Assembly (NCBI GenBank): GCA_964036275.1
Contig: OZ038437.1
Coordinates: 16,896,090 to 16,960,089 of the forward strand
DNA from: Litoditis marina
Lineage: Eukaryota; Nematoda; Chromadorea; Rhabditida; Rhabditidae
Length of the DNA: 64,000 bases
Direction of reading: 5' to 3'
The first letter of the stretch is position 1. Every line of letters begins with the position of its first letter. The notes beneath the pieces are model-generated. The model worked only from the letters and a program-made list of their open reading frames with translations. It had not been told where the DNA came from and did not search any database. A program made the position numbers and the translations under genes. Shown piece after piece: positions 24,501 to 38,529 of the stretch.

Positions 24501-27500
24501 AATTTTCAAAAAGGTTGACATTTTGGCCCATGTTCAAGTTTGCGACGCCATGGCGTCGCAAAAAAATCACGTTTTTCCAGGTGAAAAGTCGGATGACTCC
24601 AAATTCGATTTAAATAGCTTCTAATCGTATGTGAGCTGAATATTTAACTCTTTCAAATGTGATTTTCGGGAAGGTTGAAATTTTGGCCCATGTTCAAGTT
24701 TGCGACGCCATGGCGTCGCAAAAAATCACGTTTTTCCACGTGAAAAGTCGGATGACTCCAAATTCGATTGAAATAGCTTCTAATCGTATGTGAGCTGAAC
24801 ATTCAACTCTTTCAAACGTAATTTTCGAAAAGGTTGACATTTTGGCCCATGTTCAAGTTTGCGACGCCATGGCGTCGCAAAAAATCACGTTTTTCCACGT
24901 GAAAAGTAGGATGACTCCAAATTCGATTGAAGTAGCTTCTAATCGTATGTGAGCTGAATATTCAACTCTTTCAAATGTAATTTTCGAAAAGGTTGACATT
25001 TTGGCCCATGTTCAAGTTTGCGACGCCATGGCGTCGCAAAAAATCACGTTTTTCCACGTGAAAAGTCGGATGACTCCAAATTCGATTGAAATAGCTTCTA
25101 ATCGTATGTGAGCTGAACATTCAACTCTTTCAAACGTAATTTTCGAAAAGGTTGACATTTTGGCCCATGTTCAAGTTTGCGACGCCATGGCGTCCCAAAA
25201 AATCACGTTTTTCCACGTGAAAAGTCGGATGACTCCAAATTCGATTGAAATAGCTTCTAATCGTATGTTAGCTGAATATTTAACTCTTTCAAATGTAATT
25301 TTCGGAAAGGTTGACATTTTGGCCCATGTTCAAGTTTGCGACGCCATGGCGTCGCAAAAAATCACGTTTTTCCACGTGAAAAGTAGGATGACTCCAAATT
25401 CGATTGAAGTAGCTTCTAATCGTATGTGAGCTGAATATTCAACTCTTTCAAATGTAATTTTCGAAAAGGTTGACATTTTGGCCCATGTTCAAGTTTGCGA
25501 CGCCATGGCGTCGCAAAAAATCACGTTTTTCCACGTGAAAAGTCGGATGACTCCAAATTCGATTGACATAGCTTCTAATCGTATGTGAGCTGAACATTCA
25601 ACTCTTTCAAACGTAATTTTCGAAAAGGTTGACATTTTGGCCCATGTTCAAGTTTGCGACGCCATGGCGTCCCAAAAAATCACGTTTTTCCACGTGAAAA
25701 GTCGGATGACTCCAAATTCGATTTAAATAGCTTCTAATCGTATGTGAGCTGAACATTCAACTCTTTCAAACGTAATTTTCGAAAAGGTTGACATTTTGGC
25801 CCATGTTCAAGTTTGCGACGCCATGGCGTCGCAAAAAATCACGTTTTTCCACGTGAAAAGTCGGATGACTCCAAATTCGATTTAAATAGCTTCTAATCGT
25901 ATGTGAGCTGAACATTCAACTCTTTCAAACGTAATTTTCGAAAAGGTTGACATTTTGGCTCATGTCCAAGTTTGCGACGCCATGGCGTCGCAAAAAATCA
26001 CGTTTTTCCACGTGAAAAGTCGGATGACTCCAAATTCGATTGAAATAGCTTCTAATCGTATGTGAGCTGAATATTCAACTCTTTCAAATGTAATTTTCGA
26101 AAAGGTTGACATTTTGGCCCATGTTCAAGTTTGCGACGCCATGGCGTCGCAAAAAATCACGTTTTTCCCCGTGAAAAGTCGGATGACTCCAAATTCGATT
26201 TAAATAGCTTCTGATCGTATGTGAGCTGAACATTCAACTCTTTCAAACGTAATTTTCGAAAAGGTTGACATTTTGGCCCATGTTCAAGTTTGCGACGCCA
26301 TGGCGGCGCAAAAAATCACGTTTTTCCACGTGAAAAGTCGGATGACTCCGAATTCGATTGAAATAGCTTCTAATCGTATGTGAGCTGAATATTCAACTCT
26401 TTCAAATGTAATTTTCGAAAAGGTTGACATTTTGGCCCATGTTCAAGTTTGCGACGCCATGGCGTCGCAAAAAATCACGTTTTTCCACGTGAAAAGTCGG
26501 ATGACTCCGAATTCGATTGAAGTAGCTTCTAATCGTATGTGAGCTGAATATTCAACTCTTTCAAATGTAATTTTCGAAAAGGTTGACATTTTGGCCCATG
26601 TTCAAGTTTGCGACGCCATGGCGTCGCAAAAAATCACGTTTTTCCACGTGAAAAGTCGGATGACTCCAAATTCGATTGAAATAGCTTCTAATCGTATGTG
26701 AGCTGAACATTCAACTCTTTCAAACGTAATTTTCAAAAAGGTTGACATTTTGGCCCATGTTCAAGTTTGCGACGCCATGGCGTCGCAAAAAATCACGTTT
26801 TTCCAGGTGAAAAGTCGGATGACTCCAAATTCGATTTAAATAGCTTCCAATCGTATGTGAGCTGAATATTTAACTCTTTCAAATGTGATTTTCGGGAAGG
26901 TTGAAATTTTGGCCCATGTTCAAGTTTGCGACGCCATGGCGTCGCAAAAAATCACGTTTTTCCACGTGAAAAGTCGGATGACTCCAAATTCGATTGAAAT
27001 AGCTTCTAATCGTATGTGAGCTGAACATTCAACTCTTTCAAACGTAATTTTCGAAAAGGTTGACATTTTGGCCCATGTTCAAGTTTGCGACGCCATGGCG
27101 TCGCAAAAAATCACGTTTTTCCACGTGAAAAGTCGGATGACTCCAAATTCGATTGACATAGCTTCTAATCGTATGTGAGCTGAACACAAACGTAATTTTC
27201 AAAAAGGTTGACATTTTGGCCCATGTTCAAGTTTGCGATGCCATGGCGTCGCAAAAAATCACGTTTTTCCACGTGAAAAGTCGGATGACTCCAAATTCGA
27301 TTGAAATAGCTTCTAATCGTATGTTAGCTGAATATTTAACTCTTTCTAATGTAATTTTCGGAAAGGTTGACATTTTGGCCCATGTTCAAGTTTGCGACGC
27401 CATGGCGTCGCAAAAAATCACGTTTTCCCACGTGAAAAGTCGGATGACTCCAAATTCGATTGAAATAGCTTCTAATCGTATGTTAGCTGAATATTTAACT

Positions 27501-28169
27501 CTTTCAAATGTAATTTTCGGAAAGGTTGACATTTTGGCCCATGTTCAAGTTTGCGACGCCATGGCGTCGCAAAAAATCACGTTTTTCCACGTGAAAAGTC
27601 GGATGACTCCAAATTCGATTGAAATAACTTCTAATCGTATGTGAGCTGAACATTCAACTCTTTCAAACGTAATTTTCGACAAGGTTGACATTTTGGCCCA
27701 TGTTCAAGTTTGCGATGCCACGGCGTCGCAAAAAATCACGTTTTTCCACGTGAAAAGTCGGATGACTCCAAATTCGATTGAAATAGCTTCTAATCGTATG
27801 TTAGCTGAATATTTAACTCTTTCAAATGTAATTTTCGGAAAGGTTGACATTTTGGCCCATGTTCAAGTTTGCGACGCCATGGCGTCGCAAAAAATCACGT
27901 TTTTCCACGTGAAAAGTCGGATGACTCCAAATTCGATTGAAATAGCTTCTAATCGTATGTGAGCTGAATATTCAACTCTTTCAAATGTATTTTTCGAAAA
28001 GGTTGACATTTTGGCCCATGTTCAAGTTTGCGACGCCATGGCGTCGCAAAAAATCACGTTTTTCCACGTGAAAAGTCGGATGACTCCAAATTCGATTGAA
28101 ATAGCTTCTAATCGTATGTGAGCTGAACATTCAACTCTTTCAAACGTAATTTTCGAAAAGGTTGACATT
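24501..28169 (+). repeat. Mixed-variant satellite stretch
   Basis: Mixed A, B, C and E monomers without a clear higher-order period. One monomer has an 11-bp deletion (junction 27186/27187, reading TGAACACAAACG), making it about 148 bp. An A7 run replaces A6 near 24560, and GGCGGCGCAAAA is a singleton near 26303. Nothing non-satellite is seen. Confidence 0.8.
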
Positions 28170-29281
28170 TTGGCCCATGTTCAAGTTTGCGACGCCATGG
28201 CGTCGCAAAAAATCACGTTTTTCCACGTGAAAAGTCGGATGACTCCAAATTCGATTGAAATAGCTTCTAATCGTATGTTAGCTGAATATTTAACTCTTTC
28301 AAATGTAATTTTCGGAAAGGTTGACATTTTGGCCCATGTTCAAGTTTGCGACGCCATGGCGTCGCAAAAAATCACGTTTTCCCATTGAAAAGTCGGATGA
28401 CTCCAAATTCGATTGAAATAGCTTCTAATCGTATGTTAGCTGAATATTTAACTCTTTCAAATGTAATTTTCGGAAAGGTTGACATTTTGGCCCATGTTCA
28501 AGTTTGCGACGCCATGGCGTCGCAAAAAATCACGTTTTTCCACGTGAAAAGTAGGATGACTCCAAATTCGATTGAAGTAGCTTCTAATCGTATGTGAGCT
28601 GAATATTCAACTCTTTCAAATGTAATTTTCGAAAAGGTTGACATTTTGGCCCATGTTCAAGTTTGCGACGCCATGGCGTCGCAAAAAATCACGTTTTTCC
28701 ACGTCAAAAGTCGGATGACTCCAAATTCGATTGAAATAGCTTCTAATCGTATGTGAGCTGAACATTCAACTCTTTCAAACGTAATTTTAAAAAAGGTTGA
28801 CATTTTGGCCCATGTTCAAGTTTGCGATGCCATGGCGTCGCAAAAAATCACGTTTTTCCACGTGAAAAGTCGGATGACTCCAAATTCGATTGAAATAGCT
28901 TCTAATCGTATGTTAGCTGAATATTTAACTCTTTCAAATGTAATTTTCGGAAAGGTTGACATTTTGGCCCATGTTCAAGTTTGCGACGCCATGGCGTCGC
29001 AAAAAATCACGTTTTTCCACGTGAAAAGTAGGATGACTCCAAATTCGATTGAAATAGCTTCTAATCGTATGTGAGCTGAATATTCAACTCTTTCAAATGT
29101 AATTTTCGAAAAGGTTGACATTTTGGCCCATGTTCAAGTTTGCGACGCCATGGCGTCGCAAAAAATCACGTTTTCCCACGTGAAAAGTCGGATGACTCCA
29201 AATTCGATTGAAATAACTTCTAATCGTATGTGAGCTGAACATTCAACTCTTTCAAACGTAATTTTCGACAAGGTTGACATT
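28170..29281 (+). repeat. 7-monomer HOR, copy 1 (1112 bp)
   Basis: Seven monomers, one of them a base short (TTCCCATTGAAAAG lacks the E-box). Copies share rare markers: CACGTCAAAAG (28704, 29816), TAATTTTAAAAAAGG (28787, 29899) and GAAATAACTTC with TTCGACAAGG at the end. Confidence 0.87.
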
Positions 29282-30393
29282 TTGGCCCATGTTCAAGTTT
29301 GCGATGCCACGGCGTCGCAAAAAATCACGTTTTTCCACGTGAAAAGTCGGATGACTCCAAATTCGATTGAAATAGCTTCTAATCGTATGTTAGCTGAATA
29401 TTTAACTCTTTCAAATGTAATTTTCGGAAAGGTTGACATTTTGGCCCATGTTCAAGTTTGCGACGCCATGGCGTCGCAAAAAATCACGTTTTCCCATTGA
29501 AAAGTCGGATGACTCCAAATTCGATTGAAATAGCTTCTAATCGTATGTTAGCTGAATATTTAACTCTTTCAAATGTAATTTTCGGAAAGGTTGACATTTT
29601 GGCCCATGTTCAAGTTTGCGACGCCATGGCGTCGCAAAAAATCACGTTTTTCCACGTGAAAAGTAGGATGACTCCAAATTCGATTGAAGTAGCTTCTAAT
29701 CGTATGTGAGCTGAATATTCAACTCTTTCAAATGTAATTTTCGAAAAGGTTGACATTTTGGCCCATGTTCAAGTTTGCGACGCCATGGCGTCGCAAAAAA
29801 TCACGTTTTTCCACGTCAAAAGTCGGATGACTCCAAATTCGATTGAAATAGCTTCTAATCGTATGTGAGCTGAACATTCAACTCTTTCAAACGTAATTTT
29901 AAAAAAGGTTGACATTTTGGCCCATGTTCAAGTTTGCGATGCCATGGCGTCGCAAAAAATCACGTTTTTCCACGTGAAAAGTCGGATGACTCCAAATTCG
30001 ATTGAAATAGCTTCTAATCGTATGTTAGCTGAATATTTAACTCTTTCAAATGTAGTTTTCGGAAAGGTTGACATTTTGGCCCATGTTCAAGTTTGCGACG
30101 CCATGGCGTCGCAAAAAATCACGTTTTTCCACGTGAAAAGTAGGATGACTCCAAATTCGATTGAAATAGCTTCTAATCGTATGTGAGCTGAATATTCAAC
30201 TCTTTCAAATGTAATTTTCGAAAAGGTTGACATTTTGGCCCATGTTCAAGTTTGCGACGCCATGGCGTCGCAAAAAATCACGTTTTCCCACGTGAAAAGT
30301 CGGATGACTCCAAATTCGATTGAAATAACTTCTAATCGTATGTGAGCTGAACATTCAACTCTTTCAAACGTAATTTTCGACAAGGTTGACATT
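29282..30393 (+). repeat. 7-monomer HOR, copy 2 (1112 bp)
   Basis: Tandem copy of the preceding unit at constant 1112-bp offset. Similarity continues into the start of a third, diverged copy from 30394 (GCGATGCCACGG). There the one-base-short monomer is replaced by a full-length TTTTTCCACGTG monomer. Confidence 0.86.
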
Positions 30394-31983
30394 TTGGCCC
30401 ATGTTCAAGTTTGCGATGCCACGGCGTCGCAAAAAATCACGTTTTTCCACGTGAAAAGTCGGATGACTCCAAATTCGATTGAAATAGCTTCTAATCGTAT
30501 GTTAGCTGAATATTTAACTCTTTCAAATGTAATTTTCGGAAAGGTTGACATTTTGGCCCATGTTCAAGTTTGCGACGCCATGGCGTCGCAAAAAATCACG
30601 TTTTTCCACGTGAAAAGTCGGATGACTCCAAATTCGATTGAAATAGCTTCTAATCGTACGTGAGCTGAATATTCAACTCTTTCAAATGTATTTTTCGAAA
30701 AGGTTGACATTTTGGCCCATGTTCAAGTTTGCGACGCCATGGCGTCGCAAAAAATCACGTTTTTCCACGTGAAAAGTCGGATGACTCCAAATTCGATTGA
30801 AATAGCTTCTAATCGTATGTGAGCTGAACATTCAACTCTTTCAAACGTAATTTTCGAAAAGGTTGACATTTTGGCCCATGTTCAAGTTTGCGACGCCATG
30901 GCGTCGCAAAAAATCACGTTTTTCCACGTGAAAAGTCGGATGACTCCAAATTCGATTGAAATAGCTTCTAATCGTATGTGAGCTGAATATTCAACTCTTT
31001 CAAATGTAATTTTCGAAAAGGTTGACATTTTGGCCCATGTTCAAGTTTGCGACGCCATGGCGTCGCAAAAAATTACGTTTTCCCACGTGAAAAGTCGGAT
31101 GACTCCAAATTCGATTGAAATAGCTTCTAATCGTATGTGAGCTGAACATTCAACTCTTTCAAACGTAATTTTCGAAAAGGTTGACATTTTGGCCCATGTT
31201 CAAGTTTGCGATGCCACGGCGTCGCAAAAAATCACGTTTTTCCACGTGAAAAGTCGCATGACTCCAAATTCAATTGAAATAGCTTCTAATCGTATGTTAG
31301 CTGAATATTTAACTCTTTCAAATGTAATTTTCGGAAAGGTTGACATTTTGGCCCATGTTCAAGTTTGCGACGCCATGGCGTCGCAAAAAATCACGTTTTT
31401 CCACGTGAAAAGTCGGATGACTCCAAATTCGATGGAAATAGCTTCTAATCGTACGTGAGCTGAATATTCAACTCTTTCAAATGTATTTTTCGAAAAGGTT
31501 GACATTTTGGCCCATGTTCAAGTTTGCGACGCCATGGCGTCGCAAAAAATCACGTTTTTCAACGTGAAAAGTCGGATGACTCCAAATTCGATTGAAATAG
31601 CTTCTAATCGTATGTGAGCTGAACATTCAACTCTTTCAAACGTAATTTTCGAAAAGGTTGACATTTTGGCCCATGTTCAAGTTTGCGACGCCATGGCGTC
31701 GCAAAAAATCACGTTTTTCCACGTGAAAAGTCGGATGACTCCAAATTCGATTGAAATAGCTTCTAATCGTATGTTAGCTGAATATTTAACTCTTTCAAAT
31801 GTAATTTTCGGAAAGGTTGACATTTTGGCCCATGTTCAAGTTTGCGACGCCATGGCGTCGCAAAAAATCACGTTTTTCCACGTGAAAAGTAGGATGACTC
31901 CAAATTCGATTGAAATAGCTTCTAATCGTATGTGAGCTGAACATTCAACTCTTTCAAACGTAATTTTCGAAAAGGTTGACATT

Positions 31984-34050
31984 TTGGCCCATGTTCAAGT
32001 TTGCGACGCCATGGCGTCGCAAAAAATCACGTTTTTCCACGTGAAAAGTCGGATGACTCCAAATTCGATTGAAATAGCTTCTAATCGTATGTTAGCTGAA
32101 TATTCAACTCTTTCAAATGTAATTTTCGGAAAGGTTGACATTTTGGCCCATGTTCAAGTTTGCGACGCCATGGCGTCGCAAAAAATCACGTTTTTCCAGG
32201 TGAAAAGTCGGATGACTCCAAATTCGATTTAAATAGCTTCTAATCGTATGTGAGCTGAATATTTAACTCTTTCAAATGTGATTTTCGGGAAGGTTGAAAT
32301 TTTGGCCCATGTTCAAGTTTGTGACGCCATGGCGTCGAAAAAAACCACGTTTTTCCACGTGAAAAGTCGGATGACTCCAAATTCGATTGAAATAGCTTCT
32401 AATCGTATGTGAGCTAAATATTCAACTCTTTCAAATGTATTTTTCGAAAAGGTTGACATTTTGGCCCATGTTCAAGTTTGCGACGCCATGGCGTCGCAAA
32501 AAATCACGTTTTTCCACGTGAAAAGTAGGATGACTCCAAATTCGATTGAAATAGCTTCTAATCGTATGTGAGCTGAACATTCAACTCTTTCAAACGTAAT
32601 TTTCGAAAAGGTTGACATTTTGGCCCATGTTCAAGTTTGCGACGCCATGGCGTCGCAAAAAATCACGTTTTTCCACGTGAAAAGTCGGATGACTCCAAAT
32701 TCGATTGAAATAGCTTATAATCGTATGTTAGCTGAATATTTAACTCTTTCAAATGTAATTTTCGGAAAGGTTGACATTTTGGCCCATGTTCAAGTTTGCG
32801 ACGCCATGGCGTCGCAAAAAATCACGTTTTTCCAGGTGAAAAGTCGGATGACTCCAAATTCGATTTAAATAGCTTCTAATCGTATGTGAGCTGAATATTT
32901 AACTCTTTCAAATGTGATTTTCGGAAAGGTTGAAATTTTGGCCCATGTTCAAGTTTGCGACGCCATGGCGTCGCAAAAAATCACGTTTTTCTACGTGAAA
33001 AGTCGGATGACTCCAAATTCGATTGAAATAGCTTCTTATCGTATGTGAGCTGAACATTCAACTCTTTCAAACGTTATTTTCGAAAAGGTTGACATTTTGG
33101 CCCATGTTCAAGTTTGCGACGCCATGGCGTCGCAAAAAATCACGTTTTTCCACGTGAAAAGTCGGATGACTCCAAATTCGATTGAAATAGCTTCTAATCG
33201 TATGTTAGCTGAATATTTAACTCTTTCAAATGTAATTTTTGGAAAGGTTGACATTTTGGCCCATGTTCAAGTTTGCGACGCCATGGCGTCGCAAAAAATC
33301 ACGTTTTTCCACGTGAAAAGTAGGATGACTCCAAATTCGATTGAAATAGCTTCTAACCGTATGTGAGCTGGATATTCAACTCTTTCAAACGTAATTTTCA
33401 AAAAGGTTGACATTTTGGCCCATGTTCAAGTTTGCGATGCCATGGCGTCGCAAAAAATCACGTTTTTCCACGTGAAAAGTCGGATGACTCCAAATTCGAT
33501 TGAAATAGCTTCTAATCGTATGTGAGCTGAACATTCAACTCTTTCAAACGTAATTTTCAAAAAGGTTGACATTTTGGCCCATGTTCAAGTTTGCGATGCC
33601 ATGGCGTCGCAAAAAATCACGTTTTTCCACGTGAAAAGTCGGATGACTCCAAATTCGATTGAAATAGCTTCTAATCGTATGTTAGCTGAATATTTAACTC
33701 TTTCAAATGTAATTTTCGGAAAGGTTGACATTTTGGCCCATGTTCAAGTTTGCGACGCCATGGCGTCGCAAAAAAACACGTTTTTCCACGTGAAAATTAG
33801 GATGACTCCAAATTCGATTGAAATAGCTTCTAATCGTATGTGAGCTGAATATTCAACTCTTTCAAATGTAATTTTCGAAAAGGTTGACATTTTGGCCCAT
33901 GTTCAAGTTTGCGACGCCATGGCGTCGCAAAAAATCACGTTTTCCCACGTGAAAAGTCGGATGACTCCAAATTCGATTGAAATAGCTTCTAATCGTATGT
34001 TAGCTGAATATTTAACTCTTTCAAATGTAATTTTCGGAAAGGTTGACATT
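31984..34050 (+). repeat. 13-monomer HOR, copy 1 (2067 bp)
   Basis: First of three units sharing an ordered set of rare variants: TTAGCTGAATATTCAAC, TTTTTCCAGGTG, GAGCTAAATATTC, TTTCTACGTG, CAAACGTTATTTTCG, TCTAACCGTATG with GAGCTGGATATTC, and AAAAAAACACG with GAAAATTAGG. The last monomers of this copy belong to a B-type dimer. Confidence 0.88.
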
Positions 34051-36276
34051 TTGGCCCATGTTCAAGTTTGCGACGCCATGGCGTCGCAAAAAATCACGTT
34101 TTTCCACGTGAAAAGTAGGATGACTCCAAATTCGATTGAAATAGCTTCTAATCGTATGTTAGCTGAATATTCAACTCTTTCAAATGTAATTTTCGGAAAG
34201 GTTGACATTTTGGCCCATGTTCAAGTTTGCGACGCCATGGCGTCGCAAAAAATCACGTTTTTCCAGGTGAAAAGTCGGATGACTCCAAATTCGATTTAAA
34301 TAGCTTCTAATCGTATGTGAGCTGAATATTTAACTCTTTCAAATGTGATTTTCGGGAAGGTTGAAATTTTGGCCCATGTTCAAGTTTGTGACGCCATGGC
34401 GTCGAAAAAAACCACGTTTTTCCACGTGAAAAGTCGGATGACTCCAAATTCGATTGAAATAGCTTCTAATCGTATGTGAGCTAAATATTCAACTCTTTCA
34501 AATGTATTTTTCGAAAAGGTTGACATTTTGGCCCATGTTCAAGTTTGCGACGCCATGGCGTCGCAAAAAATCACGTTTTTCCACGTGAAAAGTAGGATGA
34601 CTCCAAATTCGATTGAAATAGCTTCTAATCGTATGTGAGCTGAACATTCAACTCTTTCAAACGTAATTTTCGAAAAGGTTGACATTTTGGCCCATGTTCA
34701 AGTTTGCGACGCCATGGCGTCGCAAAAAATCACGTTTTTCCACGTGAAAAGTCGGATGACTCCAAATTCGATTGAAATAGCTTCTAATCGTATGTTAGCT
34801 GAATATTTAACTCTTTCAAATGTAATTTTCGGAAAGGTTGACATTTTGGCCCATGTTCAAGTTTGCGACGCCATGGCGTCGCAAAAAATCACGTTTTTCC
34901 AGGTGAAAAGTCGGATGACTCCAAATTCGATTTAAATAGCTTCTAATCGTATGTGAGCTGAATATTTAACTCTTTCAAATGTGATTTTCGGAAAGGTTGA
35001 AATTTTGGCCCATGTTCAAGTTTGCGACGCCATGGCGTCGCAAAAAATCACGTTTTTCTACGTGAAAAGTCGGATGACTCCAAATTCGATTGAAATAGCT
35101 TCTTATCGTATGTGAGCTGAACATTCAACTCTTTCAAACGTTATTTTCGAAAAGGTTGACATTTTGGCCCATGTTCAAGTTTGCGACGCCATGGCGTCGC
35201 AAAAAATCACGTTTTTCCACGTGAAAAGTCGGATGACTCCAAATTCGATTGAAATAGCTTCTAATCGTATGTTAGCTGAATATTTAACTCTTTCAAATGT
35301 AATTTTTGGAAAGGTTGACATTTTGGCCCATGTTCAAGTTTGCGACGCCATGGCGTCGCAAAAAATCACGTTTTTCCACGTGAAAAGTAGGATGACTCCA
35401 AATTCGATTGAAATAGCTTCTAACCGTATGTGAGCTGGATATTCAACTCTTTCAAACGTAATTTTCAAAAAGGTTGACATTTTGGCCCATGTTCAAGTTT
35501 GCGATGCCATGGCGTCGCAAAAAATCACGTTTTTCCACGTGAAAAGTCGGATGACTCCAAATTCGATTGAAATAGCTTCTAATCGTATGTGAGCTGAACA
35601 TTCAACTCTTTCAAACGTAATTTTCAAAAAGGTTGACATTTTGGCCCATGTTCAAGTTTGCGATGCCATGGCGTCGCAAAAAATCACGTTTTTCCACGTG
35701 AAAAGTCGGATGACTCCAAATTCGATTGAAATAGCTTCTAATCGTATGTTAGCTGAATATTTAACTCTTTCAAATGTAATTTTCGGAAAGGTTGACATTT
35801 TGGCCCATGTTCAAGTTTGCGACGCCATGGCGTCGCAAAAAAACACGTTTTTCCACGTGAAAATTAGGATGACTCCAAATTCGATTGAAATAGCTTCTAA
35901 TCGTATGTGAGCTGAATATTCAACTCTTTCAAATGTAATTTTCGAAAAGGTTGACATTTTGGCCCATGTCCAAGTTTGCGACGCCATGGCGTCGCAAAAA
36001 ATCACGTTTTCCCACGTGAAAAGTCGGATGACTCCAAATTCGATTGAAATAGCTTCTAATCGTATGTTAGCTGAATATTTAACTCTTTCAAATGTAATTT
36101 TCGGAAAGGTTGACATTTTGGCCCATGTTCAAGTTTGCGACGCCATGGCGTCGCAAAAAATCACGTTTTTCCACGTGAAAAGTAGGATGACTCCAAATTC
36201 GATTGAAATAGCTTCTAATCGTATGTGAGCTGAACATTCAACTCTTTCAAACGTAATTTTCGAAAAGGTTGACATT
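34051..36276 (+). repeat. 14-monomer HOR, copy 2 (2226 bp)
   Basis: Same ordered markers as the preceding copy at an offset of 2067 bp, with one additional monomer before the next copy starts. A single CCATGTCCAAG change near 35967 distinguishes this copy. Confidence 0.88.
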
Positions 36277-38270
36277 TTGGCCCATGTTCAAGTTTGCGAC
36301 GCCATGGCGTCGCAAAAAATCACGTTTTTCCACGTGAAAAGTCGGATGACTCCAAATTCGATTGAAATAGCTTCTAATCGTATGTTAGCTGAATATTCAA
36401 CTCTTTCAAATGTAATTTTCGGAAAGGTTGACATTTTGGCCCATGTTCAAGTTTGCGACGCCATGGCGTCGCAAAAAATCACGTTTTTCCAGGTGAAAAG
36501 TCGGATGACTCCAAATTCGATTTAAATAGCTTCTAATCGTATGTGAGCTGAATATTTAACTCTTTCAAATGTGATTTTCGGGAAGGTTGAAATTTTGGCC
36601 CATGTTCAAGTTTGTGACGCCATGGCGTCGAAAAAAACCACGTTTTTCCACGTGAAAAGTCGGATGACTCCAAATTCGATTGAAATAGCTTCTAATCGTA
36701 TGTGAGCTAAATATTCAACTCTTTCAAATGTATTTTTCGAAAAGGTTGACATTTTGGCCCATGTTCAAGTTTGCGACGCCATGGCGTCGCAAAAAATCAC
36801 GTTTTTCCACGTGAAAAGTAGGATGACTCCAAATTCGATTGAAATAGCTTCTAATCGTATGTGAGCTGAACATTCAACTCTTTCAAACGTAATTTTCGAA
36901 AAGGTTGACATTTTGGCCCATGTTCAAGTTTGCGACGCCATGGCGTCGCAAAAAATCACGTTTTTCCACGTGAAAAGTCGGATGACTCCAAATTCGATTG
37001 AAATAGCTTCTAATCGTATGTTAGCTGAATATTTAACTCTTTCAAATGTAATTTTCGGAAAGGTTGACATTTTGGCCCATGTTCAAGTTTGCGACGCCAT
37101 GGCGTCGCAAAAAATCACGTTTTTCCAGGTGAAAAGTCGGATGACTCCAAATTCGATTTAAATAGCTTCTAATCGTATGTGAGCTGAATATTTAACTCTT
37201 TCAAATGTGATTTTCGGAAAGGTTGAAATTTTGGCCCATGTTCAAGTTTGCGACGCCATGGCGTCGCAAAAAATCACGTTTTTCTACGTGAAAAGTCGGA
37301 TGACTCCAAATTCGATTGAAATAGCTTCTTATCGTATGTGAGCTGAACATTCAACTCTTTCAAACGTTATTTTCGAAAAGGTTGACATTTTGGCCCATGT
37401 TCAAGTTTGCGACGCCATGGCGTCGCAAAAAATCACGTTTTTCCACGTGAAAAGTCGGATGACTCCAAATTCGATTGAAATAGCTTCTAATCGTATGTTA
37501 GCTGAATATTTAACTCTTTCAAATGTAATTTTTGGAAAGGTTGACATTTTGGCCCATGTTCAAGTTTGCGACGCCATGGCGTCGCAAAAAATCACGTTTT
37601 TCCACGTGAAAAGTAGGATGACTCCAAATTCGATTGAAATAGCTTCTAACCGTATGTGAGCTGGATATTCAACTCTTTCAAACGTAATTTTCAAAAAGGT
37701 TGACATTTTGGCCCATGTTCAAGTTTGCGATGCCATGGCGTCGCAAAAAATCACGTTTTTCCACGTGAAAAGTCGGATGACTCCAAATTCGATTGAAATA
37801 GCTTCTAATCGTATGTGAGCTGAACATTCAACTCTTTCAAACGTAATTTTCAAAAAGGTTGACATTTTGGCCCATGTTCAAGTTTGCGATGCCATGGCGT
37901 CGCAAAAAATCACGTTTTTCCACGTGAAAAGTCGGATGACTCCAAATTCGATTGAAATAGCTTCTAATCGTATGTTAGCTGAATATTTAACTCTTTCAAA
38001 TGTAATTTTCGGAAAGGTTGACATTTTGGCCCATGTTCAAGTTTGCGACGCCATGGCGTCGCAAAAAAACACGTTTTTCCACGTGAAAATTAGGATGACT
38101 CCAAATTCGATTGAAATAGCTTCTAATCGTATGTGAGCTGAATATTCAACTCTTTCAAATGTAATTTTCGAAAAGGTTGACATTTTGGCCCATGTTCAAG
38201 TTTGCGACGCCATGGCGTCGCAAAAAATCACGTTTTCCCACGTGAAAAGTCGGATGACTCCAAATTCGAT
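36277..38270 (+). repeat. 13/14-monomer HOR, copy 3 (truncated)
   Basis: Third copy at 2226-bp offset. It carries the full marker series up to GAAAATTAGG (near 38085) and then passes into GAAATAACTTC-type monomers of the next higher-order unit. Confidence 0.85.
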
Positions 38271-38529
38271 TGAAATAACTTCTAATCGTATGTGAGCTGA
38301 ACATTCAACTTATTCAAACGTAATTTTCGACAAGGTTGACATTTTGGCCCATGTTCAAGTTTGCGATGCCACGGCGTCGCAAAAAATCACGTTTTTCCAC
38401 GTGAAAAGTCGGATGACTCCAAATTCGATTGAAATAGCTTCTAATCGTATGTGAGCTAAACATTCAACTCTTTCAAACGTAATTTTCGAAAAGGTTGACA
38501 TTTCGGCCCATGTTCAAGTTTGCGACGCC

